A stretch of 64,000 nt of DNA, from positions 409,924 through 473,923 of the forward strand of contig CAADRB010000029.1 in the NCBI GenBank assembly GCA_900708905.1, in the 5' to 3' direction. The DNA is from Hymenolepis diminuta. Lineage: Eukaryota; Platyhelminthes; Cestoda; Cyclophyllidea; Hymenolepididae. The notes below the pieces were generated by a model, which searched no databases, was not told the DNA's origin, and saw nothing but the letters and a program-made list of their open reading frames with translations. Every line of letters begins with the position of its first letter. Within the stretch, counting starts at the first letter, position 1. Shown here in pieces: positions 30,001 to 39,000 of this stretch. Made by a program: the position numbers and the translations under genes.

Positions 30001-33000
30001 AAATTTAGTTCATCCTGTCAATTACTGTTTAGTAATAAAATTTGCTCTATTCACCATTCTTGGAATTTTGATTTGGAAAAGTTGGTTATCTGTTATTGAT
30101 GGCAGCCATAGCCATAGCTGTTAACGTAACAGCTTATATATTACCACAGGGTGTAGAAAACCAACTAAATTGTTACGCTGCGTTACCAAAACAAAATAGA
30201 AGAGTGCCACAGATTGAGGAGGATACAGAGACAATGTCAGGCTCGTAACCAGTAAATTAAAACATGTGACAAGCTAGAACAGAGCAAAATTCAATATGTA
30301 AAACTTTGATAATGAAGACAAGTTGACCGGTAACTAACCGGTAGAGGGATGAATCATAGGCTGAATAGAGTGCAGTTAAATATTTCATGAAAAAGGATAG
30401 ATCATGATTCGCCTTTTGGTAAGAGTCAACCCTTGGTAAATCATATGCGGACTTAAGAACTTACATAATGTTATCTGATAATGATTGGCTTTCTCATATT
30501 GTCAACCACTGTGATGATATCTTCAGCAAATATACTCTGACTAGACATCTTACTTTCGTTTGGGTTGGAATATGGTGATCATCCAAATATTTTCATTAAG
30601 GACATTTATTGATCTCCGTGTTCGAATATATATGTATGTAATCTTCGATAGGTAGACGCATTCTCTGTAATTCTTCTGATTTAACTGTCTGGAGGATGTT
30701 AATATAGGAAAAAATATTTACTTATTACCTTTCTATGATTTATTCTCCCAGTTAATATATGGATATGTCACATCGTAAATGAATTTCTCTACTCCTGAAA
30801 GATAAAAGTAAAAAAAACCATGCCCATGCCATCTGCATATGAGTAAGGTTAAAATGTGAAAGAGTATCACTGCCCCTATAGGTCGCCCTGAAAAATTTAA
30901 ATAAAAATCATAGAGAGGAGGATTTTTATATTCTTTACTTTCAAAAGTTCAAAAAAATAAGAAAATATTTCATTTTGACTTTTATGAACTTTAAGTTTAG
31001 TTAGGAGATCATCTATTTATATTTATTTATATTTACTCATATTTTTTGTATCATAACAGTTACCTGATATTTAATCATGTATAACCTAAATTTTCCCTGT
31101 TATACCTCGTGAAATAGCTAATTATTATCCAAAAGCAACTTTAATGTAATCGCTGCCAACACATGATAATACTCTTAATCGAAACTAAAATGGAAACTTG
31201 CCAAAGTAAAAGACTGCTCTTTAGACGTGTCCGTGAAGTTGATTATAAATTCATTTTCAAATCCCTCCAGTCCATCAAATACGTCAGCATCGATATCCAC
31301 CAGTGGCAACAACTGTCCCCATGGTTTATCTAAAAGAAATAATAATAAATTCATGCAGACTTTACAATATTTGCGATTTACTTAGAAAATTTTATAGATT
31401 GTCTTTGGTGAACACATATTGCAAATCTCTTTCTCATGAAGTTAACAAGTCATGAATATTTCAAGAACCAAATTAAAGCGTTTTTAAAAATAACTTTTTA
31501 TGATTACTTTAGCATACTCACGGGAATCGGCAAAAACTCGGATAAAGAGCCGTCTTTGATTTACTTAAACGTTAGTTAGGTAAACATATATATTTCAAAA
31601 CAACCGACAATTTCTGTCATTTGAGACAACACAAATTGCAAATAAACATTATAGGAAGAACCTGCTACCAGATTGAATTGCTAGACGACCTTGGTGAAGA
31701 CTAAAATTTTTAAAAAAATGTTTATTTGCTTGACTTACTACAGCGTGAGAAATTTAAATCAGACAGGTGTCCATTTGTTGTCCATTTAGCTCTACCCACT
31801 TTTTTAGCCAGTTCCTCAGGGGATCTTTACTTTTCTCATATATGATTCAATTTAAATTGAGTATTAAACAGAAATCTCAAAAGGTATTATAGATTTTTTA
31901 TAAAATTTGACATAATTAATTTAATTATAAGAATTTTTCAAAATAAATAGGTCAGTTCAAATTTTATGCCCATCGGCAATATGGAAGAACCTTGATTTCT
32001 TCTTTAGAATTAACACACTAAGTGAGTATGAGAAAAATAATAAGATGCAGAGTTGCATATTTTTGGCAATCCGCTCCCAAATTCGTCGGATTGGTGACAT
32101 TTTATTAACACTCAATCATTCCTGGAATTTTAGTTTTTATTAGACAAAAGTATTTCATTGACGTATAACAGAAGTCAATTGGAGAATGAGGGGATAAGAT
32201 GCCGGCTACTTTCAACGGTCGCACCTCACTCTGAAGATCCAAATGTTTATTCTATAGAGTAGCCTAGTAAAACTATCCACCCAAAAGACGCATAAAAGGT
32301 CAAAAATGACCTTATAACCACCTCTAAACCTTTTTTAGTGATATGTTTATTTTGACCTCAATAAAGCCGGGGATCTTTCAAATTATCACACTCCATTGAG
32401 TTTTACACTTCCTATATAAATCTCTAGCATAAACCCGGAGTAATACAAGGTATTGAAAGTATATGTTTAACTGAGACAGGGCTCTTTTTCAACCTTGTGG
32501 ATATATCTTTTTTGATTGTTTAATCTCTTTCTACTCAGCTATAAAACACATACTCCATCAAAACTAAATATCTACTGCTAACTACCCACTTATCCTCTAT
32601 TTTCTCCTGTAAATTCTAGTTCTTCCCAATAAAACGCACACATTACTATCTTTTCTTCCCTCCATTTCTCTTGCCGAAGATCGTAATAAACTAGTCCTGT
32701 TATTGCTTAGACACGCACGATTCCACAGGTTCTAAAACATCTAAGCTTTATTTTACCTTGTATTGGTCTTTGACGTATTCCTTCAATGAAGTAGCGGCCA
32801 GTGTTACATAATCTCTTTTAAATTTGAATCTATATAAACATATTTATTTTTCTGAAGATACGACTCTTTTACATTCTAAGTGTTATATGGGGTTTGAGCA
32901 TGCTAGGACCATAAGATTACGTCTGTGATATTGAAAAAATACACCGATTTTGATATTGAAAAAACCTCCGAGGAAGAATCATTAGAATTAAGAATTTATG

Positions 33001-36000
33001 ATAGCTTAAATATTATCTCATTATGTATTCTTCATTATAGAAACCATATGGTTTAAGTAGTCTTATTTTAAAATGCACCCCTATTAAAATAGCTTAAACG
33101 AATGCGGAAATACTCCCTGATTCCAGATAACTGACAAGTGGTGAGTTGAACATACCTAAAAACTAAACCAAAATTTGTGAAATCACTTATCGCAAATATC
33201 CCCAACTGGAATCTCTAAATCCTGACTGATGCAGATGTTATTCCATTTAGTAATTTTAGCTTTGATGAATATAATTGTTCTAAAAGCATCTCTTTCAATT
33301 TTCAAGTCAAAAATACTTTCAAAATATGGTCAGTTTTGATAAGCTAATTTATTATTTGTTGAATTATAAAGACAAATTAATAGTATTATTTGTGAAATTA
33401 TGCAAAAATAAATGTATACCATAAAAATTGACAATAGCTCTTCGGTGTTTACTTCTCCTCTTTGCATTACTGAATCATTGAAACCAAAAGTGCCTTTTTT
33501 CAAAACTACCAATACTAAAGGACCTTTTTCGATTCTTTCAATAAAGATCTGTATTTATGGATAAGCTTCTTCATTTCTCTGAATTTTTTAAAATCCAAAT
33601 ACATAGGCCTCTTAGTGCCTCAATGAACTTTGAAAACACAATGAGAATTTTGCTTAATTATTAATTGTTGAAATATGATACTTTTAAGCATCATGCCGTC
33701 ATTAGGATTTAGGTGTTTTATGGCATGAAAATTGACCATCTGGCAAAAATTTGAAGAATCACATAACCGGAATGCTATGGTGATTAGTTCATAAGTGGTT
33801 TTGGGTAAGATCGTAAATTGGACAACTCAGCCCGAATTACTAGATCTGCATGTGGGATAAGTAGGGACAAAGATGACTCATTTTCACACTGTTCGAAACC
33901 TCAAAATTAGAAAGAGGGAGCTTCTAGGGTTGTCTGATTTCTCAAAAAATCACATAAATACAATTTTGCTATGTAACGATATCACATTTTTTAGGCGTTT
34001 GGCCAATAAATTAGTGCATTGCAATTTGAAGTATCAATTTTCTGTATATGAATGTTTCATAGTTGAAAAGAAAAGAAAATTGTTTAAAGTAATACGGTAA
34101 GCAAGAAAATTAAATGAAAGAAGCGTTTGCTCCGTATTTGTTCACTTAAAAATAATCTCTTAAAAGGAGGGTTGCGTGCTAAAAAAGAATAGAGCATTAG
34201 AACTCAGAAAAATGCTGAAACCAAACCGCGCGCATACCACAAAGCACTGCATTTACGATAATAGGAAAGAGAGATATTAATTTTCCATTATGTTTCGATA
34301 ATATTCTTCTAGTGTCTGATTTCATACTCGTTCATGGACATTAAATAAATCTCAACCAATTTTTAGACGAACAGGAAATTCGTACTGAACTTAAAATCTG
34401 TTTACCTGTTTTCTGATCAAGGATTTATCAGATTGGTACAGGTAGTGATACGTGGGCACTTAATATCTGGTCGCATGATGATCTCCCTTTCAGACATGAC
34501 AACTTGATTATGCTTAGCTTTATGTTATAGTCAAGTTTATCATATTTGTCTATCTGAACAACAATTACTGGCATAATATACCAAGATGTGATCTCCTATT
34601 CCTTCTGGATCCTCTGAGTCTTCTGTTTGTAATCCTCAATACGTTCCATTCATAAAAATTCCAGCTACTGATACACGCCAATGGCCTTTAGATAGTTGCA
34701 TGCATGTGAGCCGATAGTATTGCTTTTGTGGTCTTTATTTGTCAAATCCATAGACAGAATACTCATTTAGTAATCAAAATAGTCAAATACATCTTTTAAT
34801 ACTGGTCAAGGATAAGGATTCTAAGATGTCTTCAGACTACCCAAAATGAATGATAGAAAACACTTTGGGCAGTAGCTCGTACTTTTGGTGAATTAACATT
34901 TTAATTATTGCTGACTTTTACATAAACGACCAATTTTTTAAGTAAATTAGTGATAATTTGACGTTTTCAATTGGTTCCTATTGCAAAAATGACTCAAATC
35001 AAGTAAAATAAATAAGAAAATAGATTAAATATTATAAATAAAAATTGAAGTAAATAAACAATATCTAACGAAATAAAATTAGTTATGTTTCATCATAATT
35101 TGTTTACTTATTGCCTATCAGTTTAGCAGACTTCTAGTCAGTTAGGGTAATTACATGTTCAGCATGATATGTGAGTAGACCTACATCCAATGAAATAAGA
35201 TAATGTCCTGTGTTTGTACTTGGAAAGTACACTATTTTTATCTATTCCACTTCGTGTCACAAGGATGTATTCTGATTTTTAAAAGACCCCGAAATTTCCT
35301 TATATGTATCTTTTAGAACATTGTAAATGCGAATTATTAGAGTTTGTCATGATAGACACCACGAAAACGAGGTATTTTAGAGGCGAAATTACATGATATA
35401 TATTTAATTTAGCATTTATTAATACAACAAAATTTTAATTAAATAGTTTAAAATCAAATGAAATAAAGTTTAAAATGTGCCTAAATTTTATTAAACAGAT
35501 AATTTTAAAATAGAGGCGCATATGTGGTTATTAAAAAGCGCAGATTTGTGATAAGAAAGTTGATTCTCAGCGATCATGGTGGTTACACAGTAGCGGTGGT
35601 TAGTTGCGGGAAAATTTTACTGCTTTAATACTTCTGAGGGAAAATCGCGCAAAGTTAGAGGGGAAGACCATAATATGCCGGCGACGGTGTTTTACTCTTT
35701 TTTTCTCCCTTCTTCTCTCCTGCCGATTTCTCTCTTCACACCTGAGAGAATTTATGCTAATCTTTCCAGTTAAAAGTAAGAAAATAAATGTGATACCCAT
35801 GGATTATTCATGGATTCGGGGTATTTAATTCCCTGACAATCCAAACCGCATACTCAACAATTTAGATAAGACTATCGGTCAACCTCGAAGTATTATTTAT
35901 ATGTCTACTATATAGTTACTGTTATCATTAATGTCTGCTATATTTCTCTAATGTTTATATTATTGACTTGTTTATATATCTTCAGGTTATAATGAAGTCT

Positions 36001-39000
36001 GTTTTGTAAGTAACTGACCTATGTGTTTTACCACTCTTGTCTTCATCGGGAACTGAGATATTGATTGTGTAGATCCTTAAAGGTGACAACGTGGCTTTGA
36101 AAAAGAATTGAAAGTATTGAAACTAAAAATAATCTAGAATTTGAAAGAATTCAAAATTATCTTGATGAAACAGTAGGAAAGGAATGAACTAAATCTGAAT
36201 AATCATGAGGCACAAAAGGAATCAGTACAGTTAAAAATTACGACGATTACGGTCGTTGTAACAACAGTATCATGAATAAAGAGACTGAAAACTTGGATAT
36301 TTTCTCCCTTCTACCTTTTGCAAAATTCCTGATTTAGCGAATCATCGTGTTACACTATGAATCTGAAGCAGATCAGACTTTTATTAACTGCTCTGACAAA
36401 TGTAAGGGTGGTTTCTGAAACGATCTCGCGCATATCCCAGATGAAGAAAAATTCAACTCGTTGTTATTAGGTTAGGAACGGAAGAATGCAAAAGATTGAC
36501 AGATTTCATCCATCAAAGGAGAATTTTGGATCTTGCTCTCGACTTGATTCTGACTGTATTATTTGATGAAAGTTTTCCGAACCTCGGAAATTTTTTAAGT
36601 TGCTTACTCATTCCAAAAATCATGATAAAGGCTGGATGACTTATACTTGTTGTGTTAGTACTTGTTTAGTAATCTCCATTTTTTGCCATTTTGAAATATC
36701 ATTTTAAATGTCTATTATTTTTATGTGAACTTCAAGAACTTTTCAGTCTGGTGTCTGTTGTCGAGTGCTCAGAATGATTGAAGGAAGCGACAAAACCACA
36801 TAAAAGGATTCTACTAATGAATGCATAGATTTGGGCATCAATGGTAACAATTATATGGTATATACAGTTGGGTGAACCGAATTAAAGGAATATCTAGTAG
36901 AATTTTGTCGTCGAATGTTTGCTCACTCCTTAAAACTCTAACTTAATTCTGCCTCTGTAATGACTTGCATATTGCCAGAATTTCTCATATAAATCTTAAA
37001 ATGTAATTTGTAAGACAATAAAGAACGTAGGAATACACGGCGCCGATCTAACTCAGAATTCTAAAAATTGAACGTCATTCAGAAAGTTAAATAAAAGATG
37101 AATCAGTGACGGAACCAACAACCGGCTCGAAGAAGGTTGTGAAGCAGATTGAAAATCCGCAGAGAAAACCTGATTTGAATGTAAACTAGATTAAGCAATC
37201 GGAGAGTAAAAATAGCTTTGTGAAGCTAAAAGTGAAGGCTGAATGCTGTTCAAGGTGCCCTAAATCAAGAAATGTTGGAAGATGAAGTCCAATGAAAAGG
37301 GTGAAGGAGCAGCGACAGACAAGCTGAAGGATGTTTCCTAAAATTGGATACTATTGGAAATCTAATGCTTAGTGGAAAATCTCCAAGTTCAGATTGAAAC
37401 TCCCGAAGAAGCAATAACCCTTCCAGAAAGAAAGCTGAATCAACGACAAGACGACATGCAAACCAAAATAAGAAGTTCTAAGAAGAAGGCGCTGGTCAAA
37501 AGGGGGAGTGTTAGGGAGGAAAGATTATATTAATTTGAGAAATAAACTTTATTAAATATCTCCTCTTGAAAAAAATACTTTTATTAATTATATATACTAT
37601 ATTTCCCTTTATTTATATTATTGACCCACTTATATATCCCAAGGTCATAAATAAACTTCGTGTGATGCCCTACTGACTTGCGTGTGCTCACCCCCTTTCT
37701 CATCTCTATCTGACAAAATTGGGATATCCAGCCTGAAAAAACGTCACAGGTTCGCGCGAAACGGAAATTAAATTGTCAAAATGAATTCTATGACAAAAAA
37801 AAATTCCGAAAAGAAAATCAATTGCAATGTTCCTGCTATTTAATTGTTGTTTTAATCAACTCAAATGCTAGAATATGGCCATTTGCATAACCGAGGTAGT
37901 TAGTTCAATTCGCTGCCCATCGAAGTTCAATCACCTTTGAATGAAACTAATGTTACCGCCGATTTTTTTTCATCAGTCACCCTACTGGTACTGTTTTGGA
38001 GTTGGATTAACCGTTTCTCTGACAGGGAATTTGAAAATAAACTTCAACTGTAGTAGATAACGCATCATTAAATTAAGTGTCGAATTATACGTCTTTCTAA
38101 TTTATTTTCTATATTTAAAATTAGCAGTATATTCATGCATGCAATTAATGTAAAATTTCAAAATTTAATCAAAATTATATTTGCGCTTGGGATGTCCTCT
38201 TCTTTTACTTTTGATTCGTTTAATTTAAAATTTCTTTTATTCATCCATCGAATCCGATAAACAGATTTGTCCCGAAACGAGGTAAGTTTATAATTTGGAT
38301 CCTCTTAGAATTTAACTTGTCCCATAAACGGAAGGGTTAGATTTTTACAGCCCTAGAGAGAAATCAAGAACTTGTTTAATTTGATAAAATGAACGAAAAT
38401 AAGAGAGGTAAATTATTTAAATTTCTACCTATTATTAAATAAGTTGAGCTGAAAAAATTTATTCAAAGAATATAAAAAAACGTTTCAAAATTCCGCATTA
38501 TATTAAATGAAAATATTTAATGAGAAAGCAAATCGTGAAAGAACTATGAAAGTGAGATCAAATCCTTTCAGAACATATTATGTCCAAATAAGTTCACTCG
38601 GGAGAAATATTCACTTATAATCGCTCTCATACTTTAAAGGGTTAAATTTTCGACAATACTTTATTCTTCAAATATGTCCTCTAGATAGGCATCAATTGAA
38701 TTAATTTGCTCATTTCAAAGTCTTCCGGTGTTTTTGATTTGAAAATCAGATCAGATTTAAAGTTAAAAGTTTCTTTGTACCTCCAAAGCTAATGGTTAAC
38801 CAGAAATGGGCGATGGCAAAGGAAGAGATGGTTAGATAAATACCGAAAAACAGCAGATTTTGTCCCTAATAACAGAGGAATTGGATTATTTTCTAAGAAC
38901 CATCGACCTTGCAAGCAAATCTACAATTTACGATCCCTTTCCATGCTGCTTTGGTCTCCTTATCTTTCTCATGGAAATTCCTCAACAATAAATATGATGT

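Larger units (their letters stand above)
35895..37735 (+). mobile_element. Decayed LTR retrotransposon, Ty3/gypsy-like, in intron 1
   Basis: Two diverged direct repeats flank about 1.4 kb. Both share ATATTTCyCT, TTTATATTATTGAC, a TTATATATC block and CTGACyTryGTGTG in the same order. The right LTR begins TGTTAGGGAGG at 37509, directly after the purine tract AAAAGGGGGAG. After the left LTR, AGGTGACAACGTGG at 36081 resembles a degenerate primer site complementary to the 3' end of tRNA-Trp, as used by CsRn1-type flatworm elements. The interior has no intact frame and no reverse transcriptase that I can see. A possible gag remnant lies at about 36.4-36.6 kb. Confidence 0.7.

Noticed and set aside
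31665..31700. 32-nt micro-exon candidate between exons 6 and 7 on the minus strand
   Set aside because: It has plausible sites but needs phase 2 from exon 6, whose consensus GTAAGT donor gives phase 1. Exon 6 to 7 joins directly in phase.
37740..37765. GGTTCG word that could be a tRNA B box (also at about 29462)
   Set aside because: No matching A box or cloverleaf can be drawn around either site. No tRNA or rRNA gene was found in the window.
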